A stretch of 64,000 bases of DNA from Natronomonas salina (GTDB lineage: Archaea; Halobacteriota; Halobacteria; Halobacteriales; Haloarculaceae), in the NCBI RefSeq assembly GCF_013391105.1, contig NZ_CP058335.1:3348001-3412000 (forward strand). Reading direction: 5' to 3'. Made by a program: the position numbers and the translations under genes. Shown here one piece after another: positions 56,201 to 64,000 of this stretch (the first letter of the stretch is position 1; every line of letters starts with the position of its first letter). The notes under the pieces were generated by a model. It was not told the origin of the DNA and did not search any database. It worked only from the letters and a program-made list of their open reading frames with translations.

Positions 56201-57529
56201 ATGGATTACGGTCCCCGCGACCTCGTCGACGACGCTCGCCGAAGCCTCGATATCGCCGCAACGTCCCTCCCCGTCGTAGCTGGCATCGCCCGCGATCAGC
56301 GCCGCTCGACGTCGAGCGCCCAGCGCACCAAGCGTGCACGCCAACTCCGAGCCGCCCTCGTCGATCTCGGACCGGCGTTCGTGAAGCTTGGCCAGACCAT
56401 GTCGACGCGACCCGACCTCCTCCCAGCTGAGTACGTCCGGGTCCTCGAGACCTTGCAGGACGACATCGAGCCCGCGCCGTGGGAGGACGCCAAGGAGGTC
56501 GTCGAGGCGGAACTCGGCCCCGTTGAGGACCGCTTCGACGACTTCGAGACAGAGCCGTTGAGTGGGGCTAGTCTCGGGCAGGTGTATCGGGCGACCGTCG
56601 ATGGCGACGATGTCGCCGTCAAGGTTCGTCGCCCCGACCTCGAGGAGCGAGTGCTCCGTGACCTTCGGATCATCGAGACCGTCGTGCCGCTGGCGACACA
56701 CCTTCTCGATGAAGGACGGGCCTTCTCCCTGGAGACGCTCGTCGAACAGTACGGCGAGACGCTCCGCGAGGAGATGGACTACGAGCGCGAAGCTGAGCTG
56801 ATGACCGAGATCGGAGAGCGATTCGCCGCCGACGAACGCGTCCGCATCCCCGAGGTCGTCGGCTCCCACTCCACACGCCGCGTGCTGACAATGGAGTACG
56901 TCGACGGGACGAAGATCACCGACGTCGAGGCGCTCAACGACCAGGGCATCGACCGACCTGAACTCGCGCGGACGCTCCGGTCGGTGTATCTCGAGATGAC
57001 GCTGTTGGACGGCGTCTTCCACGCCGACCCCCACCCTGGCAACCTCGCGGTCAAGGACGACGGTACGCTGGTCTTCTACGACTTCGGGATGAGCGACCGC
57101 CTCGACGAGGACCTCCGGCAGCACATCGTCGATCTCTTCGTCGCGGTCGGCCGGACCAACGTCGATGGCGTCCTGGATGCGCTGGTCGATCTCGGGACGC
57201 TCCATCCGGGCGCTGCCGACGACGGCCGCGAGGAGTTGCGGGAGGTGATCGACCTCTTCGTCGAGCGGTCGCGTGGTGGCGACGTCGACGTCGACCGACT
57301 CGACGCACTGCTCGAGGATTTGGAGGCGACCGTCTATGAGATGCCGTTCCGGCTGCCCGCGGACCTGGCGTTGATTCTGCGCGTAACGGCGCTCGCCGAT
57401 GGCGTCGCGAACACGCTCGATGACGACCACGACTTCTTCAGTATCGTCGCGGACTTCCTCGCTGACAACGACTTCGTCGACGAAGCCGAGGCCCAACGTG
57501 CCGTCGAGCAAGGCGCACAGTTCAACTGA
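56201..57529 (+). CDS. ABC1/AarF/UbiB-family kinase-like protein
   Basis: This 442-residue protein has the UbiB hallmarks: FVKLGQTMSTRPDLLPAEYV (KxGQ), the alanine-rich loop as SGASLGQVYRA, Lys in VAVKVRRPD, HADPHPGN and YDFGMSD. These atypical kinases support quinone or isoprenoid lipid metabolism. It lacks the C-terminal membrane helices present in longer forms. I prefer ATG 56201; ATG 56162 and 56117 are in frame upstream and cannot be excluded. Confidence 0.9.
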   Translation: MDYGPRDLVDDARRSLDIAATSLPVVAGIARDQRRSTSSAQRTKRARQLRAALVDLGPAFVKLGQTMSTRPDLLPAEYVRVLETLQDDIEPAPWEDAKEVVEAELGPVEDRFDDFETEPLSGASLGQVYRATVDGDDVAVKVRRPDLEERVLRDLRIIETVVPLATHLLDEGRAFSLETLVEQYGETLREEMDYEREAELMTEIGERFAADERVRIPEVVGSHSTRRVLTMEYVDGTKITDVEALNDQGIDRPELARTLRSVYLEMTLLDGVFHADPHPGNLAVKDDGTLVFYDFGMSDRLDEDLRQHIVDLFVAVGRTNVDGVLDALVDLGTLHPGAADDGREELREVIDLFVERSRGGDVDVDRLDALLEDLEATVYEMPFRLPADLALILRVTALADGVANTLDDDHDFFSIVADFLADNDFVDEAEAQRAVEQGAQFN

Positions 57530-57613
57530 GGCAGGAACCCCCTAGGTCGAATCCACGGCATTGGATCGGGGGACGGCTCGCCGTATCGGCGCGACAGTCC
57601 GATTCGAGGACGG

Positions 57614-57622
57614 TGTTTTTAT
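57614..57622 (+). promoter_or_regulatory. TATA box of the STT3-like gene
   Basis: GTTTTTATC lies 26-34 nt before ATG 57648 and fixes that start over the in-frame codons upstream. Confidence 0.6.
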
Positions 57623-57647
57623 CGCCCGCGCCTCGGCAAGGGGTGGT

Positions 57648-59945
57648 ATGGATGCCCGCGACGTGCGCGAGTTGCTCGACGAACGCCCGGACCTCGAACG
57701 TGCCCTCGAGGAGGTCCGGGCGGTCGATGCGAACCAGGAGACGTGGACTTTCAATGACGTCGATGTTGATTCGGGCGCGTTCGGCGAACTCGTCGGCGAG
57801 GGTGTCGTCGAGTCCGTCGGCGACGAGTACCGAGTCGCGGACCCCTCGGCCGTCGACCGGGCACTCGAGGGGGACGTCACCGACCAGTCGACCGAACGGG
57901 ATGGCATCGATCTCTCCCTACCTACGGTCGACCGGAATGCAGCTCTGGCCCTCGTCGCGCTGCTTGTACTAACCATCGTGTTCCGTGCGAGCACGTACGG
58001 GTCGGTCTTCCGTGACCGCGTCGTCTACTCCGGGAACGACCCGTATTTCTACGTGTATCTCGTCGAGCAGTCCCTCGCGAACGGCTGGTCGCTCGGTGAG
58101 CTTCCGAGACAGATGTTGACCGGCGAACCGCTCACGTTCGTCGTGATGCTACTCGCCAGCGAGTTTGCAGGCGGCCTCGGAAGCCATCGAGCCATCCTGG
58201 CGTGGCTACCTGTCATCGCCGCCGTGGCGACCGCACTCGCACTCTACGGGCTCGCCCGGGCGGTGAGCCACGACCGACGTATCGCGCTCGCCAGCGTCCT
58301 CGTACTCGCGACACTGCCGATTCACGTCCTGCGCACGTCGCTGGGCTTCGTCGACCACCACGCCTTCGATTACTTCTGGATTGTTCTGGCTGCGTGGGGA
58401 CTCGTGGGAACGATGGGTCTCGACTCGCTGGGCGTCGACCATCGGACCATCCGATCGATTGGATTGCTCGCTGCCGGGGTAGCTGGTGGGGTCCTCGCGT
58501 GGTGGGCCGGGTCGCTACTGCTGTTCCCGATCGCTATCGCCGTCGTCGTTGCCGGCACGCTCGCAGTCCGCGACGATACGGCGTTCGTGGCTCCGGGTAT
58601 CGCTACGGGATTGGGGGTCGGACTCGGCGCTGCCATCGTCGTTCTGGCACACGTCGCCTTTGGGTGGCACGAGCCAGTTATCGTCGGCGTCCCTGTCGCC
58701 GTGGCCATCGGTGTTGTCGGCGTGGTCGCCGCGACATATGCGTGGCGCCGTGCCGAACTCCCAGCCTGGGCGTTCCCGACGACAGGCGTTGGCGGGATCG
58801 CTATCGTTGCTGCTGGCGTGTACTTCCTCGCGCCCGACGCGTGGGCGCGCGTCTCGTCACAGGTCTCGCGACTGTTCTCGGACGAGGAGATCGTCGAGAT
58901 GCACTCGCTGTTCGGCGCGACGACGATGGGCTGGCTCGTCTTGTTTGGGCTGCTGTTGCTCGTGGTCATCCCTGCGATGCTGTGGGGCGCCTACAGGGCG
59001 TATCGTGGTGATCGCCGGTGGCTGGTCGCGAGCAGTTACGCGTGGTTCATGCTGTTCCTCGCTGCCGTGCAATCCCGGTATGCTGGTGAGTTCGCGCCCT
59101 TCGCCGCCCTGTTCGGTGGCTTCGCGATCCTCGTGTTCGCCGAGCGCGTCGATGCCGCAGGCCTTCCAGTGCCGCTCGGGGGCGTCCACGAGTCCATCTC
59201 GCTGCCGGACCGCGACGTTGCTATGCGACTCGGGTTCGTCGTCCTCCTCGTCTGTGGCCTCTCGGCGATTCTGGCGCCGATCAGCGCCAACAACGTTGCA
59301 ATCCCTGAAGAGCAGTACGAGACTGCTGCGTTCATCGAAGGACACGCTACAGAAACGGGGACCGAGTACCCGCAATCGTACGTGTTCAGTCCGTGGTCGT
59401 GGAACCGGATGTACAACTACCACGTCAATGGTGAGGCCCAATCGTACGCCTATGCCCAGCAGTTCTATCGCCCGTTCACGCAGCTGCAATCCCCCGAGCA
59501 GGCCTATCAGATGATACAGCGGGGTCGTTCGGATGGCGCCTATCTCGTCACCGAGCCAGTCCCGGGTGATCCGGACATCCCCGAGGCGTCGATGCAGTCG
59601 CGGCTCCACGATCGCTACGGCAGTCGTGGGAGCGGTGTCGAGGGGCTTGGCCACTACCGGGCGCTGTATGCCAGCCCCAGCGGCGACTACAAAGCGTTCC
59701 GCGTGGTCGATGGGGCGACCATCCAGGGCAATGCGACTGCCGGCGAACCTGTATTGTTACGTACGGACGTGGATATCTCAGGTGATTCGTTCACCTACGA
59801 GCGACAGACCACGGCTGGTGAGAACGGCCGATTCAACGTGACCGTCCCTTACCCCGGCGAGTACGAACTCGAAGGAGCTGGTGCAGAGACGGTGACGATA
59901 GACGAGAGTGCGGTCCAGAATGGGGGGAATATTAGCCTGTCGTAG
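57648..59945 (+). CDS. STT3/AglB-like membrane protein with an added N-terminal domain
   Basis: This 765-residue protein has a soluble N-terminus (about 1-95: DARDVRELLDERPDLERALEEV...VVESVGDEYRV), possibly a winged-helix fold. About 13 hydrophobic segments follow, with STT3-type acidic motifs: GNDPYFYVY (131), VDHHAFDYFW (237) and EEIVEMHS. The catalytic-domain motif WWDYG is absent; SPWSWNRMYNY stands at the matching place. It may be an oligosaccharyltransferase or a related lipid-linked sugar transferase. It is not the main AglB by sequence pattern. Confidence 0.78.
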   Translation: MDARDVRELLDERPDLERALEEVRAVDANQETWTFNDVDVDSGAFGELVGEGVVESVGDEYRVADPSAVDRALEGDVTDQSTERDGIDLSLPTVDRNAALALVALLVLTIVFRASTYGSVFRDRVVYSGNDPYFYVYLVEQSLANGWSLGELPRQMLTGEPLTFVVMLLASEFAGGLGSHRAILAWLPVIAAVATALALYGLARAVSHDRRIALASVLVLATLPIHVLRTSLGFVDHHAFDYFWIVLAAWGLVGTMGLDSLGVDHRTIRSIGLLAAGVAGGVLAWWAGSLLLFPIAIAVVVAGTLAVRDDTAFVAPGIATGLGVGLGAAIVVLAHVAFGWHEPVIVGVPVAVAIGVVGVVAATYAWRRAELPAWAFPTTGVGGIAIVAAGVYFLAPDAWARVSSQVSRLFSDEEIVEMHSLFGATTMGWLVLFGLLLLVVIPAMLWGAYRAYRGDRRWLVASSYAWFMLFLAAVQSRYAGEFAPFAALFGGFAILVFAERVDAAGLPVPLGGVHESISLPDRDVAMRLGFVVLLVCGLSAILAPISANNVAIPEEQYETAAFIEGHATETGTEYPQSYVFSPWSWNRMYNYHVNGEAQSYAYAQQFYRPFTQLQSPEQAYQMIQRGRSDGAYLVTEPVPGDPDIPEASMQSRLHDRYGSRGSGVEGLGHYRALYASPSGDYKAFRVVDGATIQGNATAGEPVLLRTDVDISGDSFTYERQTTAGENGRFNVTVPYPGEYELEGAGAETVTIDESAVQNGGNISLS

Positions 59946-60119
59946 CAATTCAGGAACTCCGGATTCAGGGAACCTATGCGATACCAGTATAGTCACCTGT
60001 GGTACCGGTAGTCGTTCCCTCAGCGCTCCGGATGATCGTCCCGATGCTGGTTTGAAAGTCACTATTGCCGTAGGTGGGCAGCCATCAATCTTATTGCAAG
60101 CTATTACATTATATTACCT

Positions 60120-60437
60120 ATGCCTATTAGCATCGACAACTTCGAAGACGTCCCAGGGGACATACTCGACATCAAGGAGGGGACACAGCCCTATCGCATC
60201 CTCCAGTTTCTCTCCCAACACGATGCTCAGGCGTTCACCCAAACGGAAATCCACGAGGCGACCGATATCAAGCGCGGCAGTGTCGGCGCCGCGCTGTCAC
60301 GCCTAGAAGATCGCGGGCTTGTCCGCCACCGGGGACGATACTGGGCTATCGCTGAGGACGACCGACTGGCCTCTTATGCGGCCCAGACACAGGCGAGCTC
60401 GATTTCGACCACTGATGATTACTATGGAGAAGAATAG
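60120..60437 (+). CDS. HTH antitoxin of a MazF-like module
   Basis: This 105-residue protein has a MarR-like winged helix: YRILQFLSQHDAQAFTQTEIHEATDIKRGSVGAALSRLEDRGLVRHRGRYWAIAED. It lies 3 bases before a PemK/MazF-like toxin gene, so it probably acts as antitoxin and self-repressor. An AT-rich TTATATTACC directly precedes the ATG. Confidence 0.8.
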   Translation: MPISIDNFEDVPGDILDIKEGTQPYRILQFLSQHDAQAFTQTEIHEATDIKRGSVGAALSRLEDRGLVRHRGRYWAIAEDDRLASYAAQTQASSISTTDDYYGEE

Positions 60438-60440
60438 CGG

Positions 60441-60770
60441 ATGCAATACGACCGTGGCACGGTGGTGAAAGGGCCTGACCTGTTTGCCGATCACGATTAC
60501 CGCCCGTATGTACAGCTCAGCGACGAATCTCATCCATTCAGCGATGAGGAGGCCCTCTACACCGCTGTTACCTCAACCCCGCGTGACGCTGCTATTCCGC
60601 TTACCGACAACCACTTCACGTCCGGTAATCTCCCGCGAGAGAGCTACGTGAATCCTTGGACACTCGTTTCGATTCGTCTCGCCGATATCGAACGAGAAGA
60701 GGGCCGTCTCCAAGAGGATATCACGAGAACAATTGCAATCGAGGCTGCCAGCTACCTCGGTGTTAATTAG
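60441..60770 (+). CDS. PemK/MazF-like toxin
   Basis: This 109-residue protein starts with YDRGTVVKGPDLFADHDYRPYVQLSD, the SH3-like barrel entry of MazF toxins, and continues with an AIPLTDNHF strand region. MazF proteins cut single-stranded RNA at short sites. The C-terminal helix (DITRTIAIEAASYLG) should dimerise or meet the antitoxin. The pairing with an HTH antitoxin is seen in other haloarchaea. Confidence 0.78.
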   Translation: MQYDRGTVVKGPDLFADHDYRPYVQLSDESHPFSDEEALYTAVTSTPRDAAIPLTDNHFTSGNLPRESYVNPWTLVSIRLADIEREEGRLQEDITRTIAIEAASYLGVN

Positions 60771-60794
60771 GCGTGTAGCAGAAATCTTCCTACC

Positions 60795-62090
60795 TCACCA
60801 GGTCAACCCTTCGTAGGTGAGGCCCTCACGCCGAGACACGATTCGCCGCCCGTCGACGACGACAGGGTCGGCCATCGCGTCGAATTCGTCGTCGAGGTCG
60901 GCGAACTCTGGCCAGTCGGTGACGAACGCGGCCGCGTGCGCGTCGTCGAGAGCCTCGGCTGCCGACTCCACGTATTCGACGTCAGGATATTCCTCGGCCA
61001 TCACGTCCGCCGCGAGTGGGTCGTAGGCAACGACATCTGCCCCGCGGTCCTGTAGCCCTTCGATGACCGGTTTCGCGCGTGACCCGCGGATGTCGTCCGT
61101 CCCCGGCTTGAACGCCAGGCCCATCACCGCAACTCGCTTGCCGTCGACATCGGCGTGGTCGTCGAGGAGGGCAAGGAGACGCTGGGGCTGGACCTCGTTG
61201 ATCTCGATTGCTGCCTCGACCATCGCAGGAGAGTAATCTTCCTCGTTTGCAGCTGAGACGAGTGCTGCGGTGTCTTTTGGGAAGCACGAACCCCCCCACC
61301 CTACCCCGGACTGGAGGAACTTCGCACCGATGCGGTCGTCGAGGCCGATGGCGTCGGCGACCTCGTAGGTGTCGACGCCGAACTCCTTGCAGACGTTCCC
61401 GAGGTCGTTTATGAGGCTGATCTTCGCCGCCAGGAACGTGTTGTTGGCGTACTTGATCATCGCCGCCTCCTTGCGACCCGTCTCGACCGTGGGGACGTCC
61501 CAGTCGGTGATGAGCGGTTCGTAGAGTTCGGCGAGGCGGTCGAGCGCTTGGCCGTCGTCCTCGGTCCCGACGACGATTTTGTCGGGGTTCATGAAGTCGT
61601 CGACAGCGCTGCCTTCACGCTGGAACTCGGGGTTGACCGCGATGCCGATATCTTCACCGGCGACCTTACCCGAGGCGTCCTCGATGGTGGGAACGAGTTC
61701 TTCCTCGATGACGTTCGGCAGGACGGTTGACTTCACAACGACGAGGTGGTAGCCGTCTTTGTCGGCGATGGCTTCACCGACGTCCTCCGCGGCGGCGAGC
61801 AGTGCAGTCGGGTCGATAGACCCATCTTCACGGGCTGGTGTCTCGACGGCGAGGAACGTGAGATCCGTATCGACGGCCGCTGCGTGGTCCGTCGTCGCCT
61901 GTAGACTAGTGCCCGCGTACGCAGAGACCAGGGGGTCAAGGCCGGGTTCGTGGATGGTGGTCTCGCCCTCGTTGAGACGGTCGACCGTCTCCTCGTCGAT
62001 GTCGATGGCCGTGACATCGTGACCGAGGTCTGCAAGACAGGCCGCGAGCGTGGTGCCGACGTACCCGCTCCCGACGACGCTGACGTTCAT
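60795..62090 (-). CDS. aglM: UDP-glucose 6-dehydrogenase, AglM-like
   Basis: This 431-residue enzyme has the NAD site [21 protein letters not shown], the central helix region [22 protein letters not shown], the catalytic Cys in [13 protein letters not shown] and a C-terminal UDP-binding domain ([16 protein letters not shown]). It oxidises UDP-glucose to UDP-glucuronate, a sugar donor for N-glycans in Haloferax (AglM). GDP-mannose dehydrogenase activity cannot be excluded. It is convergent with the toxin gene. Confidence 0.92.
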   Translation of the reverse strand: MNVSVVGSGYVGTTLAACLADLGHDVTAIDIDEETVDRLNEGETTIHEPGLDPLVSAYAGTSLQATTDHAAAVDTDLTFLAVETPAREDGSIDPTALLAAAEDVGEAIADKDGYHLVVVKSTVLPNVIEEELVPTIEDASGKVAGEDIGIAVNPEFQREGSAVDDFMNPDKIVVGTEDDGQALDRLAELYEPLITDWDVPTVETGRKEAAMIKYANNTFLAAKISLINDLGNVCKEFGVDTYEVADAIGLDDRIGAKFLQSGVGWGGSCFPKDTAALVSAANEEDYSPAMVEAAIEINEVQPQRLLALLDDHADVDGKRVAVMGLAFKPGTDDIRGSRAKPVIEGLQDRGADVVAYDPLAADVMAEEYPDVEYVESAAEALDDAHAAAFVTDWPEFADLDDEFDAMADPVVVDGRRIVSRREGLTYEGLTW

Positions 62091-62198
62091 AGCGACTCAT
62101 TTCGGCCGGGAGGATTTGAGACTTCGGCTCTGCTGCAGTCGTAGTAGAAGTGTAGAAATCCGGTGTTGAGACACCAGAACGAAGAGACCCGAGAAGTC

Positions 62199-62327
62199 TT
62201 ATTCGGACGCTCGCTGGTCGGAGAGGTGTTCCCAGACTTCGGCGCACCCACAGCCGTCCTCCACGTCCTTCAGGTGCTCGTCGTCTCGGTCGTCCGCGTC
62301 GTCAGAGGATCGATAGTTGCTGGCCAT
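62199..62327 (-). CDS. 42-residue CGC protein
   Basis: This short acidic protein reads SNYRSSDDADDRDDEHLKDV, then EDGCGCAEVWEHLSDQRASE. The Cys-Gly-Cys followed by an aromatic amphipathic helix hints at a metal-binding or partner-binding tail. ATG 62327 is used; the AT-rich upstream frame is not. It is divergent from the sulfoquinovose gene and shares an 11-base repeat with it. Confidence 0.55.
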   Translation of the reverse strand: MASNYRSSDDADDRDDEHLKDVEDGCGCAEVWEHLSDQRASE

Positions 62328-62339
62328 TCTCTCAATCTG

Positions 62340-62350
62340 TGAGTAACTGT
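62340..62350. promoter_or_regulatory. Repeat TGAGTAACTGT, copy 1
   Basis: This 11-base sequence lies 13-23 bases upstream of ATG 62327 and is contained in GTAACTGTTAC, an 11-base palindrome. An identical copy lies at 62481-62491 at the other divergent gene's start. Confidence 0.5.
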
Positions 62351-62468
62351 TACTACATACTGATACAAAACTCTTCGGTTGCCACAGACTGCGATTTGTC
62401 ACTCCCCCAGAAACCTTGCATTGAACCCGTAGGTGGAGGTTGAGTCATGGGAAGGTTTTTACTTCCGC

Positions 62469-62491
62469 TTACTCATTACCTGAGTAACTGT
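62469..62491. promoter_or_regulatory. Repeat TGAGTAACTGT, copy 2, in an inverted repeat
   Basis: TTACTCA (62469-62475) and TGAGTAA (62481-62487) form a perfect 7-bp inverted repeat with a 5-base spacer, ending two bases before the GTG start at 62490. GTTTTTAC at 62455-62462 is the TATA box. A dimeric repressor bound here would cover the transcription start. Confidence 0.55.
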
Positions 62492-63665
62492 GTCAATCGT
62501 AGTTACCGGTGCCGACGGGTACCTCGGATGGCCGACCGCACTTCGCATCGCCGACGGGACCGACGAGCGCGTCGTCCTCGTCGACAACTTCGCGCGCCGA
62601 GAGTGGGTCGAATCAGTCGGCTCGACGAGCGCCGTCCCGATCGGCAGCATCGACGAGCGAATCGAAGCCGCCGAGGAGGTCCACGACCTCTCGAACCTCT
62701 CGTTCGTCGAAGCCGACCTCACCGAGCGTGCGGCCGTCGACGAGCTCCTGTCCGTCCACGAACCTTCGGTCGTCGTCCACACGGCGGCCCAGCCCTCGGC
62801 GCCGTACTCCCAGATCAACGGCGAGCGCGCGAACTATACCCAGCACAACAACCTCCAGGCGACGCGGAACCTGCTGTGGGGGCTCCACGAACACGACCTC
62901 TCGGACACCCACTTCATCGAGACGACCACCACGGGTGTCTACGGCGCTCCCGAGTTCCCCATCCCGGAAGGCGGTGCGACCATGGAGAACCAGGGCGAGC
63001 GCGACGAGGTCCCGTTCCCGGCGATGGCTGGCAGCTGGTATCACCTCACCAAAAGCCACGACGCGGCGAACATGCGGCTCGCACACAAGCAGTTCGACCT
63101 CCCGATCTCCGACGTCCGGACCGCCATCATCTACGGGACCGAGACCGAGGAGACTTCTGCCGACGATCGACTGGCGACGCGCTTCGACTTCGACTACTAC
63201 TTCGGCGTCGTCGCCCACCGCTTCTGCGCGCAGGCCATCGCCGGCTACCCGATGACGGTCTACGGGAAGGGCGAGCAGCGCAAGCCGTTCATCGCGCTCG
63301 AGGACGCCGTCGAGGGCCTCGCACAGCTCGCGCTCTCGGAGACCGACTCCCGTCCCGACGACCACGTCGTCTACAACCAGGTCACGCGCGCGATTAGCAT
63401 CGTCGAGGTCGCCGAGACCATCGCGGACGTCTCCGACGAGTACGACCTCGACGTCGAGGTCGAACACTTCGAGAACCCCCGCGAAGAGGACGAGACCCAC
63501 AAGATGGAGATGGAGCACGACCGCTACGATGATCTCATCGGCGGGCAGTCCACGACGTTCGAGGAGGGTGTCCGGAGCATCCTCGGGACCCTCGTCGACC
63601 ACGAGGACCGAATCACCGCCCGCGAGGATCGCTTCCTCCCGGGCGTCCTGACCGATGATGAGTGA
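62490..63665 (+). CDS. UDP-sulfoquinovose synthase-like SDR
   Basis: This 391-residue extended SDR starts VVTGADGYLGWPTALRIAD and has QPSAPYSQINGERANYTQHNN, the Thr run ETTTTGVYG and a catalytic Tyr/Lys in GSWYHLTKSHDAANM. These fit the SQD1 family, which turns UDP-glucose plus sulfite into UDP-sulfoquinovose. In haloarchaea sulfated sugars occur on lipids and N-glycans. The start is GTG 62490, fixed by a TATA box 28-35 nt upstream. It overlaps the next gene by 8 bases. Confidence 0.87.
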   Translation: MSIVVTGADGYLGWPTALRIADGTDERVVLVDNFARREWVESVGSTSAVPIGSIDERIEAAEEVHDLSNLSFVEADLTERAAVDELLSVHEPSVVVHTAAQPSAPYSQINGERANYTQHNNLQATRNLLWGLHEHDLSDTHFIETTTTGVYGAPEFPIPEGGATMENQGERDEVPFPAMAGSWYHLTKSHDAANMRLAHKQFDLPISDVRTAIIYGTETEETSADDRLATRFDFDYYFGVVAHRFCAQAIAGYPMTVYGKGEQRKPFIALEDAVEGLAQLALSETDSRPDDHVVYNQVTRAISIVEVAETIADVSDEYDLDVEVEHFENPREEDETHKMEMEHDRYDDLIGGQSTTFEEGVRSILGTLVDHEDRITAREDRFLPGVLTDDE

Positions 63666-64000
63666 CGACGGGCTTCGCGTTCTGGTCACAGGTGGCTGCG
63701 GGTACATCGGCAGTGCGCTGATTCCCCAGCTTCTCGACGACGACCAGGTCGGCGAGGTCGTCGTCGTCGACTCGTTGATTGATGGTTCCCCCCGGAACCT
63801 CGCGGGCTGTCTCGGCGACGACCTCCGGTTCCGTCGCGGCGACGTCCGGGTGTACGGTGACGTCGAGAGTGCGACGCGGAACATCGACCGCATCGTCCAC
63901 CTCGCGGCGATCACCGGCGCCGATTCAACACACGACCGACGAGGAGAGACGTTCGCCGTCAACCAGGACGGCACGGAGAACGTTCTCACGGCCGCCCGGA
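63658..64000 (+). CDS. NAD-dependent epimerase/dehydratase, cut by window end
   Basis: The visible 114 codons begin SDDGLRVLVTGGCGYIGSALIPQLL with the GGxGYIG nucleotide motif and continue through VVVVDSLIDGS and VHLAAITGADSTHD. The frame is open to the last base. It overlaps the upstream SDR gene by 8 bases (11 if ATG 63655 is used), so both are one operon. Sugar-nucleotide epimerase or dehydratase activity is likely. Confidence 0.85.
   Translation, partial: MSDDGLRVLVTGGCGYIGSALIPQLLDDDQVGEVVVVDSLIDGSPRNLAGCLGDDLRFRRGDVRVYGDVESATRNIDRIVHLAAITGADSTHDRRGETFAVNQDGTENVLTAAR

Overview
The window comes from a haloarchaeon (class Halobacteria). The evidence is the GC-rich, strongly acidic proteome, Tat-type lipoprotein signals (RR motif followed by a lipobox Cys), archaeal RfcL, TrmY, pilins with the SPVIG motif, haloarchaea-only small protein families, and promoters with a TATA-like box about 25-30 nt before the start codon, as expected for leaderless mRNAs. 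One tRNA (Pro, CGG) is present; I found no rRNA and no CRISPR array.

Region 1 (1-36.6 kb) is mostly conserved chromosome. A 5'-cut moeA is followed by a pstSCAB phosphate transporter without an adjacent phoU, then a second moeA fused to a substrate-binding-like domain. Next come a HAD phosphatase, a DUF4382 lipoprotein, an SLC13/RCK transporter, small haloarchaeal proteins, carB, an HD protein, a VapBC pair, rfcL, a five-gene polar amino-acid ABC system (two binding proteins, two permeases, one ATPase), a malic enzyme-PTA fusion, a CtaA-type heme A synthase, a ferritin-like protein, pterin carbinolamine dehydratase, two flavoproteins and homoserine kinase. Nested-palindrome elements and a hairpin array lie between genes.

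Region 2 (36.6-46.6 kb) mixes conserved genes (a five-fold repeated membrane protein, SCP2, MTH865-like, cyclophilin, S9 peptidase, SDR) with AT-richer patches and ends at a Tat-exported cupredoxin.

Region 3 (46.6-54.5 kb) is accessory. It holds a solo transposon right end beside a frameshifted HTH regulator, a NUDIX enzyme, several small zinc-finger proteins, a decayed gene, two tandem type IV pilins and a tRNA-Pro. Its centrepiece is a complete IS1341-type element (48382-49793) carrying tnpB and inserted inside a vapC toxin gene. Removing 1412 bp restores a 132-codon PIN reading frame exactly and leaves the neighbouring vapB antitoxin intact. The junction predicts a TTCAT target motif and the natural TnpB guide sequence.

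Region 4 (54.5-64 kb) looks like a glycan and cell-surface locus: TrmY, an AarF/UbiB kinase, an STT3-like membrane protein with an extra N-terminal domain and no WWDYG motif, an HTH-MazF toxin pair, UDP-glucose dehydrogenase (AglM-like), a UDP-sulfoquinovose synthase-like SDR and a second SDR cut by the window end. The sulfoquinovose gene and a divergent 42-residue CGC protein share an 11-bp repeat at their starts. The nearby pilins and a binding protein with a sequon-rich tail are plausible glycosylation substrates (inference).
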